Shown here: positions 7,948 through 15,928 of the stretch, one piece after another
Numbering within the stretch: the first letter of the stretch is position 1
Layout of the letters: each line of letters begins with the position of its first letter
NCBI GenBank assembly: GCA_030539335.1
Contig: JAUNSG010000007.1
Span: forward strand, 81,946-145,945
DNA length: 64,000 nucleotides
Direction of reading: 5' to 3'
Source of the DNA: Eubacteriales bacterium
Lineage (GTDB): Bacteria; Bacillota; Clostridia; Oscillospirales; Butyricicoccaceae
Notes under the pieces: generated by a model
The model's input: the letters and a program-made list of their open reading frames with translations, nothing else
Databases searched by the model: none
What the model was told of the DNA's origin: nothing
Translations under genes and position numbers: made by a program

Positions 7948-8583
7948 TTATATCACCGTAACCAGTCCGGCAATCCATGTATAAATATGGTTGATGCAAA
8001 AGCTCATCGGCACATCCAACACACCGACAAACAGCAGAAGCAACAGTATAAACTGGATATATTGTTCGTATTTTGCAAATTTTAATGCCGACTGCCACGG
8101 CAGGAAGGAAAACAAAATCTTCGAGCCGTCCAACGGCGGAACCGGAATCAGGTTAAATACGCCGAGACCGATGCTCATCAGCGCACCATAATGCACCATC
8201 ATCCCCAGGACATATACCGGCATGACAGTACTGTAGATCAAAAACTGCCGCAGGAACAGCAGAACGGCTGCCAGCAAAAAATTCGAAGCCGGTCCCGCCA
8301 GGGAAACCAGCGCGGTATCACGCCGCGGCTTTTTAAAATAACTGGTGTTGATGGGAACCGGCCTTGCCCATCCGACATGGAAAAACAGCAGGCAGATGGT
8401 ACCCAAGGGGTCCAGATGATGCAGCGGGTCCAGCGTCAGCCGTCCGGCGTTCTTCGCCGTCGGGTCGCCCAGCCAATAGGCCACATAGCCATGTGCCGCC
8501 TCATGCAGACTCAGACAGAGCAGCAGCCCCGGCACACTGATCAGCAGGCTGAGAAGCTCCTGCATCAAAAAAGAATTTGTCAT
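7948..8583 (-). CDS. Site-2-protease-like M50 family intramembrane metalloprotease
   Basis: About 211 residues, strongly hydrophobic with five or six membrane helices. The zinc motif HEAAH (in LSLHEAAHGYVAYWLGD, around residues 26-42) and the second ligand motif NLIPVPPLDGSK (around 160-170) define the FtsH-independent small M50 group found next to scpAB in many Firmicutes. The substrate is unknown. I prefer the ATG at 8583, preceded by GGAG six bases upstream, to the ATG at 8595, which has only a weak AGAAGA. Confidence 0.9.
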   Translation of the reverse strand: MTNSFLMQELLSLLISVPGLLLCLSLHEAAHGYVAYWLGDPTAKNAGRLTLDPLHHLDPLGTICLLFFHVGWARPVPINTSYFKKPRRDTALVSLAGPASNFLLAAVLLFLRQFLIYSTVMPVYVLGMMVHYGALMSIGLGVFNLIPVPPLDGSKILFSFLPWQSALKFAKYEQYIQFILLLLLFVGVLDVPMSFCINHIYTWIAGLVTVI

Positions 8584-8635
8584 AATTTGCTCCATTCTTC
8601 TGAAACGCTACAGATATCATAGAATGATTCAATCT

Positions 8636-8664
8636 ATTATATCCTTTAAATGAAAAAAATTCAA
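8636..8664 (-). promoter_or_regulatory. Sigma-A promoter of the M50-scpAB-ytfJ operon
   Basis: TTGAAT (8659-8664) and a perfect TATAAT (8636-8641) with 17-bp spacing on the minus strand, 53 bp before the chosen start. Confidence 0.75.
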
Positions 8665-8713
8665 GTAAACTGCGATTTTTTACAGATTCTCTACAATTTT
8701 TTAAGAAAAAGGC

Positions 8714-9640
8714 CTACAACTCCTCCGGCTTCCGGTTCCTGCTCACGATCGCTCCGGTACGCCGCGGCTGGTATTCGGAAATAACCAAACCCGACAGACA
8801 CAGCACCGTGCCCAGAACGGCCAGAGGGGTAACCGGCTCCTGAAGCAGGATGGAAGAGGCAAGCACTGTAATCACAGGGGACAGATAAATATAGAGGTTG
8901 CTCTTTACCGGACCGATAACCTTGACGGCATAATTCCAGGTCACAAAGCAGATCGCCGACGCGCCAAACCCAAGGAAGATCAAATTGAGGAAGTTTTCCG
9001 GCGCAGCAAAACGGGACACGTCCAACCGGACTTCAAAAAATGGAAGTGCCGGAAGCAGGAACAGCAGTCCATACCGGAAAATCCGGCGTGTAACCAGAAT
9101 GGTCGGGAATCCATATTCCCCAATCCGGCGCAAAAACAGAGAGTAAAACGCCCAGCCCAGCGCTGCCAAAACCGCAAGAAAATCCCCCAATGGATTGAGT
9201 TGTAGCTGGGTACCATTAAAGCTGATAAGCGAGATACCCGCCAGGGCGATGAGGAAGCCGAACAGGAAATTCCAATGAAACCGTTCGTCCTCCCGCACAA
9301 ACAAATGTATCACGATCGCGGTAAAGAACGGTGCGGCAGAGAGTACAACACCAACATTGGATGCCATCGTATAGGTGAGTGCAACATTTTCCAGCAGATA
9401 ATATGCACTGACGCCGCACAATCCCGCGCCGGCAAACAGCAGCTCCTGCTTCCCTGTGGTCTTTCCCAACCGCTGCGGGCACGCTACCAGCAGCGCGGCA
9501 TAGCCGATGACAAACCGGATGAATAAAATTTCCACCGGGGAAAACGACCGCAAAAGCACCTTTGTTGCGATATAGGTTGTACTCCAAATTACTATGGTAA
9601 ACAGCGCCGCCAGATGGCCTGTGCGTCTGCTCTGCTTCAT
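8714..9640 (-). CDS. EamA-family (DMT superfamily) permease
   Basis: A 308-residue membrane protein with about ten transmembrane helices in two EamA repeats (first ATVFTIVIWSTTYIATKVLL-type region, second GDFLAVLAALGWAFYSLFLRR). These drug/metabolite transporters usually export amino acids or small metabolites; the substrate cannot be read from sequence. The start at 9640 is preferred because GGAGG lies six bases upstream; the ATG at 9646 abuts the Shine-Dalgarno. It follows the TetR gene but is separated from it by a terminator, so it may be only partly co-transcribed. Confidence 0.88.
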   Translation of the reverse strand: MKQSRRTGHLAALFTIVIWSTTYIATKVLLRSFSPVEILFIRFVIGYAALLVACPQRLGKTTGKQELLFAGAGLCGVSAYYLLENVALTYTMASNVGVVLSAAPFFTAIVIHLFVREDERFHWNFLFGFLIALAGISLISFNGTQLQLNPLGDFLAVLAALGWAFYSLFLRRIGEYGFPTILVTRRIFRYGLLFLLPALPFFEVRLDVSRFAAPENFLNLIFLGFGASAICFVTWNYAVKVIGPVKSNLYIYLSPVITVLASSILLQEPVTPLAVLGTVLCLSGLVISEYQPRRTGAIVSRNRKPEEL

Positions 9641-9671
9641 AATCATCCTCCACCCAAATCCTTTTTACAAG

Positions 9672-9707
9672 AAAAAGTCCAAATCCCATGATGAGATTCG
9701 GACTCTT
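9672..9707 (-). terminator. Terminator between the TetR and EamA genes
   Basis: Stem AAAGAGTCCGAATC / GATTTGGACTTTTT with a short loop, running into T5 on the minus strand. The plus strand also has a T-rich flank. Confidence 0.65.
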
Positions 9708-9710
9708 TCC

Positions 9711-10307
9711 TTATTTTTTCTGAGAGCTCATTCCATCCGGCTTATCCGCTTCACCCCAAAAATGGGCCATGGAATGGCTTGCCACATACGTATACGCTTC
9801 CAAAATCTCTTCACTGGAACATGTAAATCCATTTTCCAACAGCTCCAGTATAACAAAAAGAAAGCTGTGTGCATAGAAGTTTGACAAAATTCGTGCATTT
9901 AACAGCGGGATCTCTTCCACGTACTCGAAATTCTGCTCGGTCAGCTGCTGATAGAGCAGATCACTGATGTGCTCATACACACTCTGCGAAAAACCATTTT
10001 TCCCAACAACGCGGATCGCGCGTTTATAAAACGGCAGGTCGAGCAAAACATTGTCCAGCATCGCACGCAGTGCTTCGGTCATCTGCCGGTTCTTCAGGCC
10101 CTTTTCCGCCGGAAAAACCAGCTCCTGCTGGATGACCCAATCCAAAAGGTCATACTTGTCCTTGAAATGGTGATAGAACGTGGAACGCATAATCCCTGCC
10201 CTGTCTGCAATCCGTTGGATGGTCAATTTTTCAAACGGTTGCTCCCGCATCAGCTGTTTGAAGCTGCGCACAATCAGGGCTTTCATATTGTCTTTCTTCT
10301 GAGACAT
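9711..10307 (-). CDS. TetR/AcrR-family transcriptional regulator
   Basis: 198 residues. The N-terminal TetR helix-turn-helix is clear (KLTIQRIADRAGIMRSTFYHHFKDKYDLLDWV, residues about 24-55, with the RSTFYHHF recognition helix). The larger C-terminal helical domain resembles DhaS-type TetR_C_8 proteins and presumably binds a ligand. It begins 5 bp after the radical SAM gene, so the two form an operon and the regulator probably controls that operon. An inverted repeat over the operon promoter (11759-11782) is a candidate operator. Confidence 0.9.
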   Translation of the reverse strand: MSQKKDNMKALIVRSFKQLMREQPFEKLTIQRIADRAGIMRSTFYHHFKDKYDLLDWVIQQELVFPAEKGLKNRQMTEALRAMLDNVLLDLPFYKRAIRVVGKNGFSQSVYEHISDLLYQQLTEQNFEYVEEIPLLNARILSNFYAHSFLFVILELLENGFTCSSEEILEAYTYVASHSMAHFWGEADKPDGMSSQKK

Positions 10308-10312
10308 TTGCG

Positions 10313-11704
10313 TTACTTCTTGTAGTTGGTATACTTCGGCTTCTTATGTGTCTGGCCTGCCCAGATTTCATCCGCTTCCTTCTGCCAGCACGCTGCATAT
10401 TCCGCACACTTGCCACACAGATGCTCTGCCGACTCCGGCGATTCCAGATCGGTCGAATGTGCCCCCGTCTTTCGAACCATTTCCTGCAGCAGCTCCGGAT
10501 TCTCCAGCATCGGGCACGGACGCAAATGGTTGTTGTTAAACGGTTGTCCTTCATGATATGCCATGAACAACGGGCTTTGCAGAATCTCCAAGACGCTGTG
10601 CTCACGGATATTCATGTTGGAATAATGGATGAATACACACGGCTCCGCGTCACCGTTGGAATTGACATGGAAATAGTTTCTTCCGCCTGCAATGCAGCCG
10701 CCGACATATTCTCCGTCGTTCTGGAAATCCATCAGGAAAATCGGCTTGCCGCCGGTAACACCACGGACCTCACGAACGCGCTGAATCATGTACTTGCGCT
10801 GCTCCATCGTCGGCAGCAGCTCCGGCGAAGCGTTGTTGCCAACCGGCATATAGTGGAAATAGAACGAGTAGCGCACACCCTTCTCAATCAGCATATCCAG
10901 GAATTCATCACTGGTAACCGCTTCAATGTTGGCGCGGGTATAGCAGATGGACGTACCAAAGATAATACCGTACTGCTTCATCAGACGCATGGCGTTCATT
11001 ACTGCATCGTAGTGTCCAATGCCGCGGCGGCCATCGTTGGTCTCCGGCGATCCCTCAATCGACAGAGAGAACGAGATATTGCCCACACGGACACATTCCT
11101 TGCAGAAATCCTCATCGATCAGTGTCGAATTGGTGTAAACATTGAACTCACAATCGTTGTGCTTTTCACACAGGCGGATGATGTCCTTCTTGCGGACAAG
11201 CGGCTCACCGCCGGTCAGCATGTAGAAGTAAACCCCCAGCTTCTTACACTGAGAAATCAAATCATCCATTTCCTCAAACGTCAGATTCAAACGGTTGCCG
11301 TACTCCGCTGCCCAGCAGCCGGTACAATGCAGGTTGCAGGCCGAGGTCGGATCAAACAAAATCAGCCACGGAATATTGCACTTGTAAATCTCACGATTCT
11401 TACGGATCGTCTTGGTACCGTTCAAAAATGCTTCAAAGCCCATATTCAGGGCAGACATCTTCAGGACATGCGGGTCGATCTCTTCAATAATACGATAAAT
11501 ATACTGTGTCCATTTATTTTCCGGATTCGAAAGATATTCCTTGGCTGCCTCGAGCTGTTCCTTGCTGAAAACATCCCCGGCAAATTTCCCCGTCAGATCG
11601 AGAATGCGGTTGATCCCCTTCTCCGGATCCTTACGTACGCTCTTCAGCATGAAGTCAATGGCGGTTCCAAATGCCAGACGTGCTGCAGCATGTGTCATTC
11701 CCAT
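10313..11704 (-). CDS. Radical SAM / SPASM-domain protein of unknown substrate
   Basis: 463 residues. After a helical N-terminal extension of about 115 residues comes the radical SAM [4Fe-4S] motif CX3CX2C (SACNLHCTGCWAAEYG), then YMLTGGEPLVRK (GGEP SAM-binding motif). A C-terminal cysteine-rich SPASM-like segment includes GGCIAGG, EPCVFIHYSN, RPCPMLENP and HLCGKCAEYAACW, which would bind auxiliary clusters. It resembles NirJ/AhbD-like and peptide-maturase radical SAM enzymes, but no precursor peptide gene is visible nearby. The start at 11704 follows GAGGG; it lies upstream of and is coupled to the TetR gene. Confidence 0.88.
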   Translation of the reverse strand: MGMTHAAARLAFGTAIDFMLKSVRKDPEKGINRILDLTGKFAGDVFSKEQLEAAKEYLSNPENKWTQYIYRIIEEIDPHVLKMSALNMGFEAFLNGTKTIRKNREIYKCNIPWLILFDPTSACNLHCTGCWAAEYGNRLNLTFEEMDDLISQCKKLGVYFYMLTGGEPLVRKKDIIRLCEKHNDCEFNVYTNSTLIDEDFCKECVRVGNISFSLSIEGSPETNDGRRGIGHYDAVMNAMRLMKQYGIIFGTSICYTRANIEAVTSDEFLDMLIEKGVRYSFYFHYMPVGNNASPELLPTMEQRKYMIQRVREVRGVTGGKPIFLMDFQNDGEYVGGCIAGGRNYFHVNSNGDAEPCVFIHYSNMNIREHSVLEILQSPLFMAYHEGQPFNNNHLRPCPMLENPELLQEMVRKTGAHSTDLESPESAEHLCGKCAEYAACWQKEADEIWAGQTHKKPKYTNYKK

Positions 11705-11758
11705 AAATTTTCCCTCTTTCGTCGGTGTGCATGACCAATAAGACAAATCCTGCGCACC

Positions 11759-11800
11759 ATAGTTTTAATCTACCATAACTATATAGCAGATGCCTATCAA
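11759..11800 (-). promoter_or_regulatory. Promoter and possible TetR operator of the radical SAM operon
   Basis: TTGATA (11795-11800), 17-bp spacer, TATGGT (11772-11777) on the minus strand. An inverted repeat ATAGTT-N12-AACTAT (11759-11764 / 11777-11782) overlaps the -10 box, a typical place for autoregulatory TetR binding. The operator assignment is inference. Confidence 0.5.
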
Positions 11801-11895
11801 CTTGCAAGCGACATTTTTCTGTTTTTGTCTATATTTCGCAAAAAATTCACAAATTATTTGCAAATTGTCGAGAAAAATAGTTTTCCGCCTGCGGC

Positions 11896-11924
11896 TTGTC
11901 TTTTCTTTGCGTACCTTATATAAT
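11896..11924 (+). promoter_or_regulatory. Sigma-A promoter of the PAP2-aroD pair
   Basis: TTGTCT (11896-11901), 17-bp spacer, perfect TATAAT (11919-11924), 33 bp upstream of the PAP2 TTG start. Confidence 0.7.
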
Positions 11925-11957
11925 AAGAAAAGCAAGGAAAACGGAGGTGGTATTCCC

Positions 11958-12464
11958 TTGACGACACAGCAATATCAGAAATGGACTGCACCTCTGCGTC
12001 GCCACCCGAAAAGCATATCGATCCTGACCGCTGCCAACCGTGCCACAACGGCATTCGTCTACGCGGCCTATGGGGTTTACCTTATTTTTCTGTTATTACA
12101 AAACCGTCCCCTGCTTCCGGCTGCCATTCTGGTCCCCGGGATCAGCTTTGTCCTTCTGTCGCTGTACCGTGACCGGACGAATGCGCCCCGTCCCTACGAA
12201 GCGCTGGACATACAGCCGCTGATCGTGAAGCAGACCAAGGGACATTCCTTTCCCAGCCGGCATGTATTTTCGGTCTTTGTCATCGCGGTTACCATCGGCA
12301 TACAGAACCTTTGTGCCGGGATTGTGCTCGGCGCCGTTGGCGTCGCTATCTGCATCATCCGGGTGCTCGGCGGAGTACATTTTCCAAAGGATGTCCTTGC
12401 GGGCATGGCCCTTGGACTGCTCAGCGGTGCGGTCGGGTTTGCGCTTGTCGCTTTTCTATCATAA
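11958..12464 (+). CDS. PAP2-family membrane phosphatase
   Basis: 168 residues with about five membrane helices. The three phosphatidic-acid-phosphatase motifs are present: YRDRTNAPRP (motif 1, with Arg in place of the usual Lys), GHSFPSRHVFS (motif 2, PSRH where PSGH is common), and RVLGGVHFPKDVLAG (motif 3). Such enzymes dephosphorylate lipid phosphates or undecaprenyl pyrophosphate. The TTG at 11958 is taken as the start because GGAGGTGG lies seven bases upstream and the preceding in-frame sequence overlaps the promoter. aroD follows after 12 bp. Confidence 0.85.
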   Translation: MTTQQYQKWTAPLRRHPKSISILTAANRATTAFVYAAYGVYLIFLLLQNRPLLPAAILVPGISFVLLSLYRDRTNAPRPYEALDIQPLIVKQTKGHSFPSRHVFSVFVIAVTIGIQNLCAGIVLGAVGVAICIIRVLGGVHFPKDVLAGMALGLLSGAVGFALVAFLS

Positions 12465-12476
12465 TAGGAGGATACT

Positions 12477-13244
12477 ATGAATTTTATTACCATAAAAAAT
12501 TGTAAAATTGGCACTGGAATGCCAAAAATTTGTCTGCCGATTGTCGGAAAAACCACAGAGGAAATCTGTCAGCAGGCACGCTCCTTCTCGGATTACCCCT
12601 GTGACCTCGCAGAATGGCGCGTTGACTGGTTTGCGGATGTGATGGATTTTGCACAGGTTGAAAAAACGGCACAGGCGCTGCGCGCTGTCCTGCCGGATAC
12701 ACCGATCCTCATGACATTCCGCACCAAGGAAGAAGGCGGCGAGCGCTCCATTTCCTCCGCGGATTACATCCGGCTCAATTGCTTCGCTGCACGCAGCGGA
12801 CTGGTCGACGCCTTGGATGTAGAGCTGTTCCGCGGGGATGCGGTTGTCCGGGAAATCATTTCCTGTGCACACGAACAGGGCATTGCGGTCGTTGTCTCCA
12901 ATCACAACTTTACGGAAACGCCGGCACAGGCAGATATCGTCTCCCGTCTGCAAAAAGCGCAGGCTCTCGGCGGTGATATCCTGAAAATTGCCGTCATGCC
13001 TCAGACCGCACAGGACGTATTGACACTGCTTGCCGCCACCGAAGAGGCACACCGTCTGTGCAGTCAGCCGCTGATTACGATGTCGATGGGTCCTCTTGGA
13101 GCGGTCAGCCGTATTTCCGGGGAGGTCTTCGGTTCCGCAGTGACCTTTGGCGCCGCCGGGAAGGCATCGGCGCCGGGACAGCTCTCGGCGGATAGCCTGC
13201 ATCAGATTCTCTCCACGCTGCACATCGAAAGCGAAAACAGATGA
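12477..13244 (+). CDS. aroD: Type I 3-dehydroquinate dehydratase
   Basis: 255 residues, class I (Schiff-base) enzyme of the shikimate pathway converting 3-dehydroquinate to 3-dehydroshikimate. Visible signatures are LAEWRVDWF, TFRTKEEGG, the catalytic His in VVVSNHNFTETP, the Schiff-base Lys in GDILKIAVMPQT, and the C-terminal MSMGPLGAVSRISG. AGGAGG precedes the ATG. It is not clustered with other aro genes here but with a PAP2 phosphatase. Confidence 0.96.
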   Translation: MNFITIKNCKIGTGMPKICLPIVGKTTEEICQQARSFSDYPCDLAEWRVDWFADVMDFAQVEKTAQALRAVLPDTPILMTFRTKEEGGERSISSADYIRLNCFAARSGLVDALDVELFRGDAVVREIISCAHEQGIAVVVSNHNFTETPAQADIVSRLQKAQALGGDILKIAVMPQTAQDVLTLLAATEEAHRLCSQPLITMSMGPLGAVSRISGEVFGSAVTFGAAGKASAPGQLSADSLHQILSTLHIESENR

Positions 13245-13249
13245 GAAAA

Positions 13250-13292
13250 GGACGCTCTGTCAGTACCATTGCCGACAGAACGTCCATTTTTT
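13250..13292. terminator. Bidirectional terminator between aroD and the gene at 13291
   Basis: Stem GGACG-TCTGTC / GACAGA-CGTCC with one mismatch, followed by ATTTTTT on the plus strand and TTTTC on the minus strand. It serves both convergent transcripts. Confidence 0.8.
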
Positions 13293-14244
13293 ATGACACT
13301 AAGGCAAACAGCCGCACACGATGCCGCTGCAGCCCTTCCGAGGAAGTGCATACCAAACACAGAAGCGCTTCCAGATAGGCCGCCGTTTCTGCAACCAGCA
13401 ATTCGTCTCCGCTCTGCTTCGCCGCAGCGTACAATGTTTTCCAAAAGCTGCCAGCGGTGACATCTGTGCAGGCAAACAGCTCGTCCAAAGACTCCCGGCT
13501 CTCGCTATGCTCCATCATCGCGCAAAAGTCCGCAATCGGAATCATCAATGACATGGGAACCGCATCTACCGCTGCCGCAAAGGAATCGGCATCACTCAGC
13601 TCCCAGATGGAATACAGAACCAAAGCATGGAGCATAAAGTCACGCTCCTCTGTCGGGATGGCATCCCCGCTGCCTGCCATTGCCTGGGTATAGCATTCGG
13701 TCAGCGCCTTGCAGACTGTTTCGGCCGAATCCGCCTCCCAGCAATACGCATGCATCCGTTCCTGATTGACGGTCCGGCACAGCGCCGCAAGCGCGTCCTC
13801 CGATGATGCGTCCATTGCGGACAGCATCTGATGCAATGCAAGCATCAGACGGCTGTATTCCTCCGGCTCTGCCCCCTGCGCGACGGCACGCCAGAAGCTC
13901 CCATCGGGGCCAACCGCTCCAGTATATTGTGGCAGTTCGCTCCCTTCCGACAGATAGTCTGTAAACGCCTGCTGGGAAAAGGAGTATTCCAGATTGGAAA
14001 ACAGAAAGGAGAGCAATCGCTCTTCCGTGCCTCCGTTTTGCCTCTGTGCAATTTCCAACGCAAAAAGCGGTACCAAAACCGCTCCCTCAGACAGCGCAGC
14101 AAACAGCTCCGGCCGGCGGTTGAAGATCATATGGACTGTTTCAAATACCATGCCGGTGGCATCGACAACACATTCCGTCGTCTTCTCTATCGCCGGGCCG
14201 GTCCATTCCGGCAAAGAAAACAGTGTCAGCCTGCAATCACTCAT
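13291..14244 (-). CDS. Hypothetical protein coupled to ndk
   Basis: 317 residues, unrecognised. It is soluble, mostly helical, acidic, rich in alanine and serine, and has no signal peptide or membrane segment. There is no motif I can assign. Its ATG (14244) overlaps the ndk stop codon in the arrangement ATGAGTGA, so translation is coupled to nucleoside diphosphate kinase; no good Shine-Dalgarno of its own is seen. The N-terminus reads MSDCRLTLFSLPEWTG. I make no functional call. Confidence 0.6.
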   Translation of the reverse strand: MSDCRLTLFSLPEWTGPAIEKTTECVVDATGMVFETVHMIFNRRPELFAALSEGAVLVPLFALEIAQRQNGGTEERLLSFLFSNLEYSFSQQAFTDYLSEGSELPQYTGAVGPDGSFWRAVAQGAEPEEYSRLMLALHQMLSAMDASSEDALAALCRTVNQERMHAYCWEADSAETVCKALTECYTQAMAGSGDAIPTEERDFMLHALVLYSIWELSDADSFAAAVDAVPMSLMIPIADFCAMMEHSESRESLDELFACTDVTAGSFWKTLYAAAKQSGDELLVAETAAYLEALLCLVCTSSEGLQRHRVRLFALVS

Positions 14245-14647
14245 AATCCGGGAAGAAGCGCTTGATCTCGATGGCCGCGGTCTCCTCCGAATCCGAGCCA
14301 TGAATCAGATTTTTGGTCGTGCTGGAACCATAATCTCCTCGAATGGTTCCAGCTGCCGCGTCCTCAAATTTGGTTGCTCCCATCAGGATGCGCATCCCCT
14401 TGATCGCATTTTCTCCCTCGACAACCATAGCCAGAACCGGGCCGGACATCATATACTCCAGCATGTCCGGAAAAAACGGCTTGTCTGCAATGTGCGCGTA
14501 ATGCTCCCGCAGAATCGCCTCGTCCAGCATGCGCAGATCACAGCGAACGAGATGATAGCCCTTCTTCTCGATGCGGGAAAGGATTTCTCCTGCCAGTCCG
14601 CGCTGCAGCGCATCCGGCTTTAACATAATATAGGTCTGCTGTACCAT
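14237..14647 (-). CDS. ndk: Nucleoside diphosphate kinase
   Basis: 136 residues, standard length. It begins MVQQTYIMLKPDALQRG. The active-site histidine is in KNLIHGSDS, preceded by RGDYGSS. It equilibrates NTP pools through a phosphohistidine. AGGAGG lies 11 bases before the ATG at 14647. It is followed by, and translationally coupled to, an unknown gene. Confidence 0.96.
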   Translation of the reverse strand: MVQQTYIMLKPDALQRGLAGEILSRIEKKGYHLVRCDLRMLDEAILREHYAHIADKPFFPDMLEYMMSGPVLAMVVEGENAIKGMRILMGATKFEDAAAGTIRGDYGSSTTKNLIHGSDSEETAAIEIKRFFPDYE

Positions 14648-14699
14648 AATAACGTTTTCCTCCTGTTCGTTTCGTCTCGTTTTGTATGCGTTATATCTT

Positions 14700-14728
14700 A
14701 GTATAACTGGTTTCGCGCAAAATGTACA
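14700..14728 (-). promoter_or_regulatory. Promoter of ndk
   Basis: TGTACA (14723-14728), 17-bp spacer, TATACT (14700-14705) on the minus strand, 53 bp before the ndk start. Confidence 0.5.
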
Positions 14729-14771
14729 GAAAAAGGGAAATATTCTCTCCACAAAACTTTTAGAAAGTATC

Positions 14772-14800
14772 TTTCTTTTTTTCAGGAAGTGTGATACAAT
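14772..14800 (+). promoter_or_regulatory. Extended -10 promoter of galM
   Basis: TACAAT at 14795-14800 preceded by TG at 14792 (extended -10) and a weak TTTCTT -35 at 17 bp. Confidence 0.45.
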
Positions 14801-14832
14801 CGGGTCATAGAAAAGAATTGCGAGGTGGTCTT

Positions 14833-15879
14833 ATGTTTCTTTGCTCCAAAACATCCTGGGGCGTTACAGCGTCCGGTCAGGCGGTCGATTGCTACACGTT
14901 AGATAACGGAACGATTTCTGCTGAAATCCTGACCTATGGTGGGGCGGTCCGTTCCCTATGTGTCCCCAATGCGCAGGGAGAGGTGACGGATGTCGTTCTC
15001 GGCTTTGATGACATTGCCACCTACGAAGCGCAGGATAAATTCATCGGCGCCCTCATCGGCCGCCATGCCAACCGCATCGAAGCGGCAGAATTTACGTTGG
15101 ATGGGAAATCCTATCCACTGTATGCCAACGATGGGCGCAACCAGCTCCACGGCGGAAAAATCGGTTACGACCGGCGCGTCTGGGATGCCACCGTTACCGA
15201 TTCTGCTCTGCTCCTCTCCCTCACCTCACCGGACGGCGAAGAGGGATTTCCGGGTACACTTCAGATACAGGTGCGCTATTCTCTGACTGACGCCAACGGT
15301 CTGCGCATCGAATACACGGCGGTGACCGATCAAAAAACCGTTTGTAATCTGACCAATCATAGCTATTTCAATCTCGCCGGACACGCGTCCGGCAGCATAG
15401 TGGGACAACGCATCCAACTGCACGCTTCAAACTATACTCCGGCTAACGGCGAGTGCCTGCCAAATGGCACGATTGCACCGGTAGATCACACACCGATGGA
15501 TCTTCGCGAAGCTACCGTCATCGGCGACCACATTGACGATCCCTTTGAACAGCTTCAATTTGCCGGCGGCTATGACCACAACTGGATTGTGGACGGCGAA
15601 CACGGGACGCTGCGTCCGGCAGCCGAAGCGCAATGTGACGAAACCGGCATCCACATGACGGTTCTGACCACTTCCCCCGGCCTGCAGTTCTATTCCGGAA
15701 ACGCACTGGATGGCTGTCCAAATGGCAAGGGCGGAGCCAGCTATGCCCGCCGCAGTGCGTTTTGTCTGGAGACACAGTACTATCCGAATGCCCTGTGTCA
15801 TTCAAACTTCCCGCAGCCCATCATTACACCGGAACAGCCGTTCCACGAAATTACTGTTTACGAATTTTCCGTCCGCTGA
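14833..15879 (+). CDS. galM: Aldose 1-epimerase (mutarotase)
   Basis: 348 residues of the galactose mutarotase family: LTYGGAVRSL, GRHANRI, NDGRNQLHGG, the catalytic His in LTNHSYFNLAG, GGYDHNW, and the catalytic Glu region (FCLETQYYPNA). It interconverts alpha and beta anomers so that kinases and isomerases get their preferred form. GAGGTGG precedes the ATG at 14833. It is followed by a ROK-family repressor and then a pentose-kinase cassette, consistent with sugar catabolism. Confidence 0.94.
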   Translation: MFLCSKTSWGVTASGQAVDCYTLDNGTISAEILTYGGAVRSLCVPNAQGEVTDVVLGFDDIATYEAQDKFIGALIGRHANRIEAAEFTLDGKSYPLYANDGRNQLHGGKIGYDRRVWDATVTDSALLLSLTSPDGEEGFPGTLQIQVRYSLTDANGLRIEYTAVTDQKTVCNLTNHSYFNLAGHASGSIVGQRIQLHASNYTPANGECLPNGTIAPVDHTPMDLREATVIGDHIDDPFEQLQFAGGYDHNWIVDGEHGTLRPAAEAQCDETGIHMTVLTTSPGLQFYSGNALDGCPNGKGGASYARRSAFCLETQYYPNALCHSNFPQPIITPEQPFHEITVYEFSVR

Positions 15880-15928
15880 TCTTCCAGTCTTCGCATTTTC
15901 CCATTCCCTTTAGAAAGGAAGGCCTCCC

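Noticed and set aside
10346..11734. Plus-strand open frame of 462 codons
   Set aside because: Antisense to the radical SAM gene, which has intact cluster motifs and a proper ribosome site.
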